64,000 nucleotides of DNA, from positions 247,461 through 311,460 of the forward strand of contig CAWHFX010000001.1 of the NCBI GenBank assembly GCA_963828715.1. The letters run 5' to 3'. The position numbers and the translations under genes are program-made. This DNA comes from JAQGMV01 sp963828715. GTDB taxonomy: Bacteria > Pseudomonadota > Gammaproteobacteria > Burkholderiales > SG8-41. The notes under the pieces were generated by a model. The model worked only from the letters and a program-made list of their open reading frames with translations. It did not search any database and was not told the DNA's origin. Shown in pieces: positions 17,719 through 27,619 of the stretch; within the stretch, counting starts at the first letter, position 1, and each line of letters starts with the position of its first letter.

Positions 17719-17975
17719 CGGAAAGCGCCGCGGCTGCGCGATCGGCGATGCGAGCCGCGCACATGGGTCGATCCGGAAGCGTTCAGGGATCGCGTGTCGC
17801 CGTAAATTCAGGACGAACCGGACGACACGCGTACGGGGCAGCTAGGCGAGCGAAGGAGGATGGAGCAGGAGCCAGAGCGTATTCATTGCCGGCGCATTGT
17901 AACTGACAGGACGGCCGCTGGACTGCTATGAGTCGAGCGCACTGCACGGCGGCCAGAATGGCCTCGCAATACAAG

Positions 17976-19493
17976 TCATTGCCGCTCGAATATTCCGGCA
18001 GCCTGCGGATATAGGCGCACCAGCGTCTCGCGCGCTGCAGACCGTAGCACGGACTCAAGGCGCGCGCTCACGTCTGGTCCCCTCGTCTCGTCCTCGGCCA
18101 GCTTCCATATTTCATCGAGTTCTTCGCGATATGGCTCGAGTACGTTCGCCACAACATCACGCCAATGGGCCGGATACTCTCCTTCGACCCAGTCGCCGCG
18201 CCCGCGGCCATAGTGCGCGACGGCCAGATAACGCAGTAACGCCGCCGCCAGTCGCTCCAGAAGAAACGTCGGCGACCAGCGCACGACACCCTCCTCGACG
18301 CCGGTGGCAAGGTTATAGGCTTTCGCAGCCCCCGCTCCACCGAGTGCGCCGACGATGCCACCGATCAAAGTCCCTGCACCGAAGGTGAGACCGCCTGCCG
18401 ACAAATCCGCAGCGAGCCCGCCGAGTGCGCCTGTTACGATTCCGCCGAGAACGCTGCTCGTACTGATGTCGGCGCGGGCCCTTACGTCGAACGCGCCGCC
18501 CATGCGCGCAGGGATTTCCTCGCCGGCACGGCCGGACAAACCGTGTAGTGCGATCAACTGGCCCATGTTTTCGCGTAGTCGCTGGTCGAGGCGCTTCGCG
18601 AGCGCGTCCATGCCCCGCTCGCTCGCCGGGTCGAGCTTCACGCCTTTGCGCGCCGATGAGGCAAACCAGCGGCCGACCTTATCCACCAGACCGCTCGCGC
18701 TCGCACCCTCCTCGAGCACCTCGTGATCTCTGGCCGTTGCGGTAACCTGGGACACGATCGCCTTGATCGACGCCTCGAACACCTGAAGGTTCTGTGAACG
18801 CCATGTCTCGCGGAGCCGGTGCAATGCCGGCTGCTTTGTTTCCGGCACCAGCGCGCCCACAGCAGCGAGCATCCGATCCTCCTGCACCCAGCAGCGGGCG
18901 AACGCATCCAGCGCGATGGATTCCCGGGCAGGCACGAATCGGGCAAGATGCGTGCTCCATAGCGCCTCCTCTTCCGCCTCCAGTTCACGCGCGCGAGCGG
19001 GGCCGGTCTGGTTCAGTAGAAGCAGCACGGGCTTGCCGATCCACGCGAGAATCTCGAGTTCCGCAGCAACGTAAGTGGCCGATGAGGGATCCTCGGCGGC
19101 GTTGACGAGATAGAGCACGACGTCGCTTTCGTCACGCACGTTGATCATTGCCTGCTGGCTGCAGAAGAAAGGCCGGTCAGCGAAGCGGTCCCACACTTGC
19201 GTTAGCAGCCAGCCCACCGGATTGCCGGCCATGCGCAACCGCCTCAGCAGGCGTACGCTGTCGCCGAACCCCGGCGTGTCCCATAGACGCAGGACGTCGC
19301 CCTCGGCTGTTTCCAGCAGCGTATGAGCTTCCGCCTGCTCGGTGACGTGCGGGCGATCGGCCACGTCTCCGATGTCCCGCCGCGTCAGCGTTCGCATGAG
19401 AGAGGTCTTGCCGACGTTCGTGTGCGAAACCAGACTCAGACTGAGCGTGGCTGCATCCGTTGCTCGTGTCACGACGACAGGTCCGCGAGGCAT
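17976..19493 (-). CDS. DUF3482 GTPase
   Basis: 505 residues. The N-terminal GTPase domain has the P-loop SHTNVGKTS (23-31), the G3 motif DTPGFGD (72-78) and a non-canonical G4 NQTG (161-164) in place of NKxD. The C-terminal half is DUF3482, ending in a glycine-rich hydrophobic region (GGIVTGALGGLAADLSAGGLTFGAGTLIGGIVGALGG) that could insert in a membrane. In proteobacteria this gene is regularly paired with a DUF2868 membrane protein, as here: the upstream gene ends at 19469, overlapping the start by 25 bases. The role of the pair is unknown. Confidence 0.9.
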   Translation of the reverse strand: MPRGPVVVTRATDAATLSLSLVSHTNVGKTSLMRTLTRRDIGDVADRPHVTEQAEAHTLLETAEGDVLRLWDTPGFGDSVRLLRRLRMAGNPVGWLLTQVWDRFADRPFFCSQQAMINVRDESDVVLYLVNAAEDPSSATYVAAELEILAWIGKPVLLLLNQTGPARARELEAEEEALWSTHLARFVPARESIALDAFARCWVQEDRMLAAVGALVPETKQPALHRLRETWRSQNLQVFEASIKAIVSQVTATARDHEVLEEGASASGLVDKVGRWFASSARKGVKLDPASERGMDALAKRLDQRLRENMGQLIALHGLSGRAGEEIPARMGGAFDVRARADISTSSVLGGIVTGALGGLAADLSAGGLTFGAGTLIGGIVGALGGAGAAKAYNLATGVEEGVVRWSPTFLLERLAAALLRYLAVAHYGRGRGDWVEGEYPAHWRDVVANVLEPYREELDEIWKLAEDETRGPDVSARLESVLRSAARETLVRLYPQAAGIFERQ

Positions 19494-21096
19494 GGCTTGA
19501 CGCCGCGCGCCGAGATGTATTCGCTCCAGACGGAGCGCCGCTCGTCTACCCGAGTCAGTGCGCCTCCCTGCGTTGACATCCGGCGCACATACGGGCCTTC
19601 ATCCACGACGACCAGCAGTTGACTACGCAGGTTCGCCGCCGCAAGCCAGTCGCGGAGAGCCGCGATGAGCACGCCGTGGTTCTCGTCCTCGGGTGTGGCG
19701 GCGAGGCTCGTCAGCAGCACGAGTGTATCGGGGGGAGGGTCTTCGCGTGCTTGCAAATGCGCCATGAACGCATGTTCGTCTCCATACGGTACCATTGGCT
19801 GCACTTCCATGCTCTGATGCGCTCCGTGCTGGGCGGCAAGCAATGTCTCGAGGCGGGCGAGCGTGTTCGGCTTCGGCTCATATGCGTACGGCACGACATG
19901 CGTGAGACTTCGCTCTGCAAGACCCGCCGCGCCGAAGACGTTAAGGTAGTACCCTCGTCAGGGCCGGCGGCAGAGATACGCGTTGGGACATGCGCCAGAT
20001 CCTGACGGAGGCGACGAGCGTCATCAGCAACCGAGGCGCGACGACAAACACGACGGCCGTCGCCGCCAGCAGGTGAATCCATCGCCCTGCGTTTTCGCCT
20101 TCGCCGGCGTTACCGAACTGGAGCGTCTCGAAGTAGGCGGCGTCGGGAAGCGTGATTCCTGTGAGCATCAACGCGGGCTTATACAGAACAGACAGAATCG
20201 CACGTACCTCCGACGGGTCGAGAAAGGTGCTTTCCCAACCAGCCCGATATTCGAAGGCGATGCCGCGCAGATAAAGCCCGACGACGAGTCCCAGACCTAC
20301 AGCGGCGGCGCACACATGCAGCAGTCGCGTCGCCCGCAATAGGAGCAACGGCCGCGCTGCTTCGTACCATTCCCGCGTGAATCGGCTCAACGCTCGCGCC
20401 AGCGGCAAGTCGAACGCGCGCGACCGCGCTACCAGGCGAGAGGCCCGCGCCACACCGATGTAGGCAATCAGGGCTGAAACGCCGCGGCCCTTCGTGATGA
20501 CTGAAGATTGTCGCACTGCGCGTATGGCGATGAATCCATAGACCGCCAGGTTCCAAAGAATCAACGCGAGCAGTGGGAACGAAAGGATGTTGATCCGGCG
20601 CGTTCCGTCCAGTGCTGATAGACCGAACCCGACGATGAGCGAGATCGCGATAAACAGCCAGCTCAACCACGCGGGGCCACCTGCCAGCGCGAGAACAGTT
20701 TCAACGAAGTTGTGCCGCGCAACGATTCGCCGCAACAGGTCCTCGGGCACGCGCGGTGAGCAGCGCATCCTCACCCGCTCCATCGCGCGTGACGCTGCGT
20801 TTCGCTTCACGAGAGGCCGCGATGCGGTCGCCGGCCGGAATCAGCGCGCCTTCCCGGTCCGTATCCTCTATCGCCTTGACCAGGAGGATCTGCCGCAATT
20901 CTTCTTCGCGCATGCCTAATTCTGCCTCAATGGACAGGGCTTCGACGCTTTCGCAAAACAGAAGCGGAACGGGCGTGGACAGGTCCGCGTGGATAAGCGC
21001 GGACGCGGGCTTTCTTAGCACTTTGCTCCAGTGCACGAGTTCGATCCAGCCTTTTCCGGGCTCCGATGGCTCGGCAACGTCCGAACCGTGAGGCAT
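19469..21096 (-). CDS. DUF2868 membrane protein, two frameshifts
   Basis: Three phases join into one product. The N-terminal part contains GMREEELRQILLVKAIEDTDREGALIPAGDR. After a shift near 20,750 the body contains VPEDLLRRIVARHNFVETVLALAGG and membrane segments (WLSWLFIAISLIVGFGLSAL, FPLLALILWNLAVYGFIAI, LLHVCAAAVGLGLVVGLYLRG, LLAATAVVFVVAPRLLMTLV). After a shift near 19,940 the tail is PYAYEPKPNTLARLE...LLVVVDEGPYVRR. This order is that of DUF2868 proteins, the usual neighbour of DUF3482 GTPases. The start is uncertain (ATG at 21096 chosen). The shifts probably reflect base-calling indels. Confidence 0.75.
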
Positions 21097-21288
21097 GCTA
21101 AACGGCGCCGCACGTCGCATTGCACACAATCAAGACCGAACTGTCGAAACGAGAAATGAGGCAAGATGTTGAAGAAGAGCGGACTGCGCGCGGAGTACCT
21201 CTGGCTCACAGATCCGCTGCGACGCTGCGCCTTGACGTCGGGCGCCGATTGCAGACCCCGCTGAGGGCCGAGTAGATGAAGGAGCCTC

Positions 21289-22245
21289 ATGCATACCGTA
21301 TTTGCGCTCGGATCAGTGTTGCTTCTCACGCCTTTCACAGCGTCAGCGCAGAATTTTCCGAACAAGCCGATCCGCATGATCACCGCGGCGGCCGGAGGCA
21401 ACGCCGATTTTGCCGCGCGTGCAATCGCGAACGCTCTCGCGTCCAACCTCGGGCAGCAGGTGCTGGTAGACAATCGCGGCGGCGCCGGCGGGGTGATCGC
21501 CGGGAGCACGGTATCGAAGGCCGCACCCGACGGTCATACCGTGCTCATCTATGGCTCCGCGATCTGGCTCGTGCCGTTCATGCGTAAGGACGTGCCGTAC
21601 GATCCGGCGGCGGATTTCGCACCGGTCACCCTGGCGACCAGCTCGCCCAACGTTCTGGTGGTGCATCCGTCACTGCCGGTAAAGTCGGTCCGAGAGCTGG
21701 TCGCGTTGGCCAGAGCGAAACCGGGGCAGATCACCAATGCGTCCGGCAACACAGGTTCTTCTGCCCATCTTGCCTCCGAGCTATTCATGGTGATGGCTCA
21801 CGTGAACATACTGCGCGTACCCTACAAAGGCGTCGGGCCATCGCTCAACGCGCTGGTCGCGGGCGAGGTGGACATGATGTTTCCCCCGGCTGGCGCGGCG
21901 CACCCGCACGTGAAGCAGGGTCGCCTGCGGCCACTGGCGGTAACCAGCGCCGAACCGACGCGACTTGCACCGGGTTTACCGACGGTGGCAGCGTCGGGCG
22001 TGCCGGGTTATCAGTCGGTGGCGGTACTTGCAGTTTTCGTCCCGGCAAAAACGCCAGCGGCTATCGTCAATCATCTGAATCGGATGATCCGACAGGTCCT
22101 GTCGGATCCGGTGGTGAAAGAGCGGTTGTTCGACTCCGGCGTCGATACCGTGGGCAGTTCGCCGGCGGAGCTTGCCGCCTTTGTCAAAGCAGACATGATT
22201 AGATCGGGCAAGCTGATCAAGGACATCGGCATTCGCGGCGACTGA
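21289..22245 (+). CDS. tripartite tricarboxylate transporter (Bug/TctC) substrate-binding protein
   Basis: 318 residues, signal peptide ending near SAQN. Hallmarks: FPNKPIRMITAAAGGNADFAAR, VLVDNRGGAGG, AAPDGHTVL, VPYDPAADFAPVTL and RVPYKGVGPSLNALVAGEVDMMF. GAAGGAG-like ribosome site just upstream of the ATG (AAGGAG). The gene runs into a 2-hydroxyacid dehydrogenase gene 25 bases downstream, which suggests a hydroxy- or keto-acid ligand; that is inference. Confidence 0.94.
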   Translation: MHTVFALGSVLLLTPFTASAQNFPNKPIRMITAAAGGNADFAARAIANALASNLGQQVLVDNRGGAGGVIAGSTVSKAAPDGHTVLIYGSAIWLVPFMRKDVPYDPAADFAPVTLATSSPNVLVVHPSLPVKSVRELVALARAKPGQITNASGNTGSSAHLASELFMVMAHVNILRVPYKGVGPSLNALVAGEVDMMFPPAGAAHPHVKQGRLRPLAVTSAEPTRLAPGLPTVAASGVPGYQSVAVLAVFVPAKTPAAIVNHLNRMIRQVLSDPVVKERLFDSGVDTVGSSPAELAAFVKADMIRSGKLIKDIGIRGD

Positions 22246-22270
22246 ACGTCGCGCCCTCCGACCAGGACTG

Positions 22271-23290
22271 ATGATGAAGATACTGACGGGAACGCTGGGT
22301 CGCGGGCACGTCGACCGGTACCGGAAGGAAATCGAAGCGGCATTGGAGTCGACCCGCCTGCGGAACGTCGAGCTGGTCTTTGATACTGGTGATGCGGGTG
22401 CCGAGTGGGCAAGCGGAATAGAAGATTGCGATGCGCTGGTGATTCTCTCGACCCGCGCTCTTGGGCCAAGCGCTCTCGCGCGCGCAAAGCAACTGGCGCT
22501 CGTGCAGAAAGTCGGCACCGCCGACGGCATCGATGTCGCTGCGTGCCGAAGTCGAGGCATTGCGGTAGCAGCCGTGCCGGATATGAACCACATGGCCGTA
22601 GCAGAGCACACGCTCATGTTCATGCTGTGCATGGCGCGGCACATTCTGGAGGGGCATGCCGACGTGCTTCGTGCCGCGCATTCGCCGGACCTCGTGCCGA
22701 TCGTGACCACGCAATCGCAGCGCCATTCGAACTGGCTCGAGCATTCGCGCGATTCGTTCGCGCTTTTGGCGGATCAGACTCTGGGATTGATTGGATTCGG
22801 AGACATCGCCAGACATGTTGCCAGGCGTGCAGCCTGTTTCGGAATGAAGATCCTGTATAACAAGCGCACTCGCCTCGATCCGGACATCGAACACGATTTC
22901 GGTGTGACCTACGCGGACATGCCGTCGTTGCTTCGCGCCGCGGACTACGTAAGCCTCCACGCCACCCTGCCCGAAGACGGCCGACCGGTCATCGGGACGA
23001 AAGAGCTGGCGATGATGAAACCGACCGCGATCCTGATCAATACCGCTCGTGGAAATCAGGTCGATCAGGCTGAACTCGTCAATTGCCTCAGGCGCGGGTC
23101 GATTGGCGGTGCGTGCCTCGACGTGTTCGAGACCGAGCCCGTGCCGGCCGATGCATTCAGTGGACTGTCGAATGTGCTGTTGACGCCGCACATTGCGGGC
23201 GTGACTCCGTGGAGGTTGCGCTTCAGGGACGCCGTTACGAATATCGAGGCGTTTATGGAGAAGCGACCGATGCGGGGGTTGATTCAATAA
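22271..23290 (+). CDS. D-2-hydroxyacid dehydrogenase family protein
   Basis: 339 residues. The NAD-binding motif is TLGLIGFGDIARHVARR. The catalytic set is INTARGNQVDQAEL (Arg), DVFETEPVP (Glu) and LLTPHIAGVT (His). It would reduce a 2-keto acid to a D-2-hydroxy acid with NAD(P)H, or the reverse, in the cytosol. A second ATG at 22274 is equally possible as start. It follows a Bug receptor gene closely, consistent with use of an imported organic acid. Confidence 0.92.
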   Translation: MMKILTGTLGRGHVDRYRKEIEAALESTRLRNVELVFDTGDAGAEWASGIEDCDALVILSTRALGPSALARAKQLALVQKVGTADGIDVAACRSRGIAVAAVPDMNHMAVAEHTLMFMLCMARHILEGHADVLRAAHSPDLVPIVTTQSQRHSNWLEHSRDSFALLADQTLGLIGFGDIARHVARRAACFGMKILYNKRTRLDPDIEHDFGVTYADMPSLLRAADYVSLHATLPEDGRPVIGTKELAMMKPTAILINTARGNQVDQAELVNCLRRGSIGGACLDVFETEPVPADAFSGLSNVLLTPHIAGVTPWRLRFRDAVTNIEAFMEKRPMRGLIQ

Positions 23291-23375
23291 CGGGTTCAGT
23301 TATTCGTCCCAACATGGACTGCCCTTGATCTGCGTCGGACGAAGTTCGCCAATGGCTGGTTTCGGCGGGTAACGG

Positions 23376-23570
23376 CTAATGCAAATCGATGCCAACGATA
23401 TCGTCGAGTTCAAACTCATCGGAAACTGTGCCGTCACCCATGCCGGTGACCATGGCGGCCAGGGTTTCGCTCTGTTTCACGAAGTATTCCGCGCTGATTG
23501 GATCGTAGAACCGTTCACCGATAGCAACATCGCAGAATTTGATACGGCGACGAAGGACAGGCGCTGCCAT
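23376..23570 (-). CDS. small conserved hypothetical protein
   Basis: 64 residues from the ATG at 23570: MAAPVLRRRIKFCDVAIGER then FYDPISAEYFVKQSETLAAM and an acidic tail (SDEFELDDIVGIDL). The pattern 'kF.dv.iG..F.dp...yFvK...t.A' followed by 'F..dd.V' resembles small proteins common in proteobacteria and phages, but I cannot name a function. Upstream in-frame sequence to 23711 has no better start. The region 23,291-23,375 before the next gene shows nothing. Confidence 0.55.
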   Translation of the reverse strand: MAAPVLRRRIKFCDVAIGERFYDPISAEYFVKQSETLAAMVTGMGDGTVSDEFELDDIVGIDLH

Positions 23571-23707
23571 AAAAGAAAGTAAATGGATCCGAAGCGGGAT
23601 TGGCGAGAGTTTACGCGCAACCTGCTGAAAACGGACACCGCAAGGGCAATGAGACTGCCTGACCTGATTGCGTTTCGGATGCTCCGCGTGTGGCCGCACC
23701 CGGCGAG

Positions 23708-23757
23708 TCACACCAGCAACGGTAGCTACGCGTATAGGCCGTGAGGTCGTATCGGCG
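23708..23757. repeat. dispersed 50-bp repeat, copy 1
   Basis: Shares about 45 of 50 positions with 29,878-29,928. The core is AGCTACGCGTATAGGCCGTG. Both copies are intergenic and flank transcription-unit ends. Confidence 0.7.
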
Positions 23758-23772
23758 ACCTGTGAGTCCCCG

Positions 23773-24168
23773 TCACGGCAGTGGCACGATCGCCTCGATT
23801 TCCACCAGGAGCTCGGGATCGGCCAGTCCGGCGACGACGAGAAGCGTGTTTGCCGGTGGCTCCGCCTTGAAGAACTCCTTGCGCACGCGGCCGACCGCTT
23901 CGCGATACTTGATGTCGGTGATGAACACGGTGGTCTTGGCCACGTCTTCCATGCGCCCGCCTGCTCCCTCGACTACCTGCTTCATGTTCTCGAGCAGCTG
24001 CCGGGTCTGGCCGGCCGCGTCGCCCTTGCAGACGATGTTCCCCTGCGCGTCGCGCGCGGTCTGCCCGGCCACGTAAAGGATTCGGCCGGACTCGACGATG
24101 ACACCGTGGGAATACGTCTTTCCGGCCGGTTCGAAAACGCCCGGCGGCTGGTAAGGCATACGTTTCAT
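23773..24168 (-). CDS. RidA/YjgF/YER057c family protein
   Basis: 131 residues from the ATG at 24168, which has an AAGGAG site. Family segments: YSHGVIVESGRILYVAGQTARDAQGNIV, AAGQTRQLLENMKQVVEGAGG, DVAKTTVFITD and PANTLLVVAGLADPELLVEIEAIV. RidA proteins deaminate reactive enamine/imine intermediates; this member belongs to the broader Rid group and the specific substrate is not clear from sequence. It is monocistronic on the minus strand. Confidence 0.92.
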   Translation of the reverse strand: MKRMPYQPPGVFEPAGKTYSHGVIVESGRILYVAGQTARDAQGNIVCKGDAAGQTRQLLENMKQVVEGAGGRMEDVAKTTVFITDIKYREAVGRVRKEFFKAEPPANTLLVVAGLADPELLVEIEAIVPLP

Positions 24169-24501
24169 GCGCGTCTCCTTGTGCAGGGAAGAACCGGCGG
24201 AATGGCGCCGCCGCAATGCCGACAGTCTGTTCGATGGCTGCCGTAACGGCAATCCCCCGGCGGATCACTTCAACCTACTACTTGTGTTCGATAGGCAACT
24301 CTATCGACCGATAGTAGCTTGCGTGTTGCGCCTCAGGTTCGAAGGGCCGAAGCACACCGTCCCTTGTCTTCCGATAATCTGGATGCGGATTACAAACGCG
24401 AACGGGGTGCGCAGACGGGCTTCGAGGAGAGGGTGCGGATGTAATACCTCCCGAAGCCATCCGATGTTCACTACGCCGAAGTAAGGGAAGGAGAGCTACG
24501 T
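24169..24501. other. intergenic region, no gene recognised
   Basis: 333 bases between the divergent RidA gene and the gene at 24502. No convincing coding frame or RNA element was seen. A GAAGGAG-type ribosome site at 24,487-24,495 belongs to the downstream gene. Confidence 0.5.
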
Positions 24502-24870
24502 ATGGCCACAGTCGCACTCACCATCGACTACAGTAATGGCGCTCAGAAGCACTTCTCGAGTATTCCCTGGAAGAAGGGCCTGACGATCCTCGACGCAATC
24601 CAGGCGAGCGGGGGGATACCACCCAAAGCCGCGATTACGTTCGGATCTGATCGGGCAGGGCACGTTCTGGGCCTCACCATCGACGAGGTTCCACCTGAAG
24701 GGGCACGAGATTCGGAGTGGGTTGTCTGGGTGAACGCCAAGAGCTTTGGGAGTCGTCTTGGCACTGAAACCAGCTTTGGGTTCAATCCGGATGAACGCGA
24801 GCGCAATCTTCTCAACGCCGGGGATCATGTATTGGTCAAGCTTGCGGTCGTTTCGGAACAGTCGAGCTGA
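24502..24870 (+). CDS. small hypothetical protein, DUF4430-like
   Basis: 122 residues, soluble, no leader. The sequence VALTIDYSNGAQKHFSSIPW, LTILDAIQASGG, GHVLGLTIDEV and SEWVVWVNAKSFGS matches the general layout of DUF4430/transcobalamin-C-like ubiquitin-fold domains ('tvldal ... W..yvNg'). That match is from pattern memory and weak. A good ribosome site (GAAGGAGAG) precedes the ATG. The 274 bases after it, up to 25144, hold nothing I can support. Confidence 0.55.
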   Translation: MATVALTIDYSNGAQKHFSSIPWKKGLTILDAIQASGGIPPKAAITFGSDRAGHVLGLTIDEVPPEGARDSEWVVWVNAKSFGSRLGTETSFGFNPDERERNLLNAGDHVLVKLAVVSEQSS

Positions 24871-25144
24871 TCCACGTTTGGTCCGATATGCCCGCAAGCG
24901 TTCTTGGCCGGCTGTTAGCATAAATGCCGCGGTCGCAGGTACCAGGTGCTGCCACGGCGGAGCGTTTCGCCTGATTAATCCAGGCCTGCTGTCGAAGCCA
25001 AACGAATTAGTCCACGAATTCTGTTGCGCTGTGGGTCGAACGCGATTGATGAAGCACAGTGGCGCTGATCCTGGCTATCCTCCCGTTGCCCTGTGCCTGC
25101 GTACTCGCACAGTTTCGTGTCGAGCCATTTTCGAGTGAGTTGAT

Positions 25145-26329
25145 ATGGCATCTCGGCCAAACGTCGTGATCATCGGAGGTGGCATCGGCGGCCTGTTCGC
25201 CGCCAATGCGCTGATCGGGCAGGGGCTGCGCGTTTCAGTTTATGAACAGGCGTCCGCACTGGGCGAGGTCGGCGCTGGTGTGTATGTGACGCCGAATGCG
25301 GTGCGCCACTTGGAGCGTGTGGGCCTCGGGCCTGCCGTCGAGAGATGGGGCGCGCGAATCGGTCCGGACTCCTACTACTTTCGCCATGACGGTACGCCGA
25401 TCGCCCCGGTGCAGGTGTCGGACGCCTTCGGCTGGAACGCGACGTTTGGCATGCACCGCGCCGACTTAGTCAGTTTGCTCGCTGCCGGCCTGCCCGCCGG
25501 GATCGTCCATACCGGCCACCGTGCTATCGGCTTCGAGCAGACCGGCGACGTCGCCCGCGTCAAATTCGCCAACGGCGCCACTGCCGAGGCCGACGTTGTG
25601 GTTGCCGCCGACGGAATACACTCCGAGTTGCGCTCCTACGTTTGCGCGCCCTCGAAGCCCGTCTTTCACGGCACCATTTCGTATCGAGGCCTGGTCTCGC
25701 GCGAGCGCCTGCCGAACTGGCTGATGGACCGCTGGCAAATGTGGGCCGGTCCGTCCAAGCATTTTCTGGTCTTTCCTGTTTGCCACGGAGCGATGGTCAA
25801 CTACGTTGGATTCGTGCCAACCGATGGGGAAATGAAGGAATCGTGGTCCGCGCCCGGAGATCCAGCGGTGCTGCGCCGAGAGTTCGAAGGTTGGGACCCA
25901 CGCATCGGAAATGTACTGCAGCAAGTCGACAAGACATTTCGGTGGGCGCTCTATGACCGTGAGCCGTTACCCACCTGGACCGAAGGCCGTTTGACGCTGC
26001 TCGGCGACGCTGCACATCCGATGCTGCCGCATCTAGGTCAAGGAGCCAACCAGTCGATCGAGGACGGCATGGCGCTCGCGACGATCCTGGCCCAGGTGGA
26101 CACATCGGCAGTCCCGGCGGCGTTGCTTGCCTACGAGCGATTGCGTCGCGAGCGCGTGGCGGAGGTTCAGCTTGGCGCCCGGCAGAATGGACTGCGCCTC
26201 GATTCTGCCTACGCCGATCTCGATGTCCGCGATGCGGAGCTCGCCGCGCACGCCGAATTCCGCAAGCAGCTCTATGCCTACGACGTGGTGCCCGGTGCGC
26301 GCGCGGCAGCGGCAGCCTTGCTGCCATAG
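25145..26329 (+). CDS. FAD-dependent aromatic monooxygenase (salicylate/3-hydroxybenzoate hydroxylase-like)
   Basis: 394 residues of the class A flavoprotein hydroxylase type. Dinucleotide motif VVIIGGGIGGLFAANAL at the N-terminus, the internal VVVAADGIHSELR (DG motif, about 155-167) and the FAD ribityl motif LLGDAAHPMLPHLGQGANQSIEDG near 275-300. It would hydroxylate an aromatic acid or phenol using NAD(P)H and oxygen. It stands alone between an intergenic region and a Bug receptor gene on the other strand, so the substrate may be the ligand of that receptor; this is inference. Confidence 0.9.
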   Translation: MASRPNVVIIGGGIGGLFAANALIGQGLRVSVYEQASALGEVGAGVYVTPNAVRHLERVGLGPAVERWGARIGPDSYYFRHDGTPIAPVQVSDAFGWNATFGMHRADLVSLLAAGLPAGIVHTGHRAIGFEQTGDVARVKFANGATAEADVVVAADGIHSELRSYVCAPSKPVFHGTISYRGLVSRERLPNWLMDRWQMWAGPSKHFLVFPVCHGAMVNYVGFVPTDGEMKESWSAPGDPAVLRREFEGWDPRIGNVLQQVDKTFRWALYDREPLPTWTEGRLTLLGDAAHPMLPHLGQGANQSIEDGMALATILAQVDTSAVPAALLAYERLRRERVAEVQLGARQNGLRLDSAYADLDVRDAELAAHAEFRKQLYAYDVVPGARAAAAALLP

Positions 26330-26357
26330 ATCTCTTTCGGCCTCTGCATCATCGGCT

Positions 26358-27329
26358 TCATTTAACCAAACCGGTCTTCCTGGCCATCTCGCCCACGCGC
26401 TTGAACTCCGCGCGGATCTCGGCCGCGGTCTGCTCTGGGGTGGCGTAGCTCTGCAAGATGCCGAGCGAAGCCAATCTCGCCGTGATAGCGGGGGCTTTGA
26501 CCGCCTGTTCGATCGCGCCGACGAGGGCCTTGCTCGCTTCTTCGGGGATTCCTGCAGGCGCCAGAAAGCTGAACCAGATGCCGAACAGTTCCTCTTGATA
26601 GCCTAGCTCGCGCATCGTGGGTATGTCGTTAAATTCGGGAAACCGGCTCGAGGCGACGAGCCCCCGGAACGCCCCCGACTTGATGTGAGCGCTCAGCGCA
26701 CCCAGCGACAGCACGGCGCCTTCGATGTGTTCTCCGCGCAACGCGCCGATGGCGGGGGCAGCGCCGACATAAGGAATCGGCACTAGCTCCACACCGGTGA
26801 GCGCGTTAATCAATTGCACGCAGAAATCACCGACTGAGCCGGAGCCGGGGTGACCCATGCGTACCTGGCCCGGCCTGTTCTTCGCGTATTCGATCAACTC
26901 CGCGAAAGTCCTGTACGGTGCGTCGCTGCGCACCACGAGTACGGTCGGCGTGCGTGAGGCCGTGCCGAGTGGCACCAGATCCCGGAGCGCATCGTAGGTG
27001 ACCGACTGTGGATCGAGAACGGCACGAAACGTAAGCGCGCTATTTTGAGCAAACAGAATCGTGTGACCGTCTTTTCTAGCCTGGACAACGCTGTTGGTGC
27101 CGATCGCGCCCCCCGCGCCGGGACGATTGATCGAGAGCACCGGCGTCTTCAGCAGCTTTGAGATTTCTTCACCTAAAGCGCGTGCGGCAATGTCCGCAGC
27201 GTCAGCCGGGGCAAGCGGAACCACGAGACTTATCGGGCCGGTGGGAAACGGTTGGCCCTGCGCGGTGGCCGGCATCCAGATGAGCGCGCCGGCGAGAAGA
27301 ATACGCTCTACGAACCGTTTCATGACCAA
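26358..27329 (-). CDS. tripartite tricarboxylate transporter (Bug/TctC) substrate-binding protein
   Basis: 323 residues with a signal peptide (ILLAGALIWMPATAQGQ). Hallmarks: FPTGPISLVVPLAPADAADIAAR, NRPGAGGAIGTNSVVQARKDGHTIL, TYDALRDLVPLG, VRMGHPGSGSVGDFCVQLI and VPIPYVGAAPAIGALRGEH. The VDNR segment is replaced by SINRPGAGG, a common variant. It converges on the flavin monooxygenase gene (28-base gap). Confidence 0.93.
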   Translation of the reverse strand: MVMKRFVERILLAGALIWMPATAQGQPFPTGPISLVVPLAPADAADIAARALGEEISKLLKTPVLSINRPGAGGAIGTNSVVQARKDGHTILFAQNSALTFRAVLDPQSVTYDALRDLVPLGTASRTPTVLVVRSDAPYRTFAELIEYAKNRPGQVRMGHPGSGSVGDFCVQLINALTGVELVPIPYVGAAPAIGALRGEHIEGAVLSLGALSAHIKSGAFRGLVASSRFPEFNDIPTMRELGYQEELFGIWFSFLAPAGIPEEASKALVGAIEQAVKAPAITARLASLGILQSYATPEQTAAEIRAEFKRVGEMARKTGLVK

Positions 27330-27619
27330 GATGTCCCTATGAAGACTTTGAGTTTCGTGCCGATTACGTCATCGTAGCTGTGAACAGGAACCTTTGATGC
27401 GGTATGTGGAGCCGAGATGCGCACTTCACCGCCTTCAACACCCATACGTCTACGATAGGCGACATCCTCAACCACTCGGCGTTCAACTTCGCCATGGCTC
27501 GAAAGCGCGTCCGAACGCTCGCCTCGTGTGCGATTGCGTATCGCCCAACACACGCGTCGCTTGAGGACGAAAAGATCGGGCTCAACAGTGCCGCGGCCGC
27601 GCGCAATCGGTGGGTGGCC
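27330..27619. other. region without recognisable gene
   Basis: About 290 bases between the Bug receptor and the acyl-CoA dehydrogenase remnant. Open frames exist on both strands but none shows a family pattern; on the minus strand it may be further decayed sequence. Confidence 0.4.
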
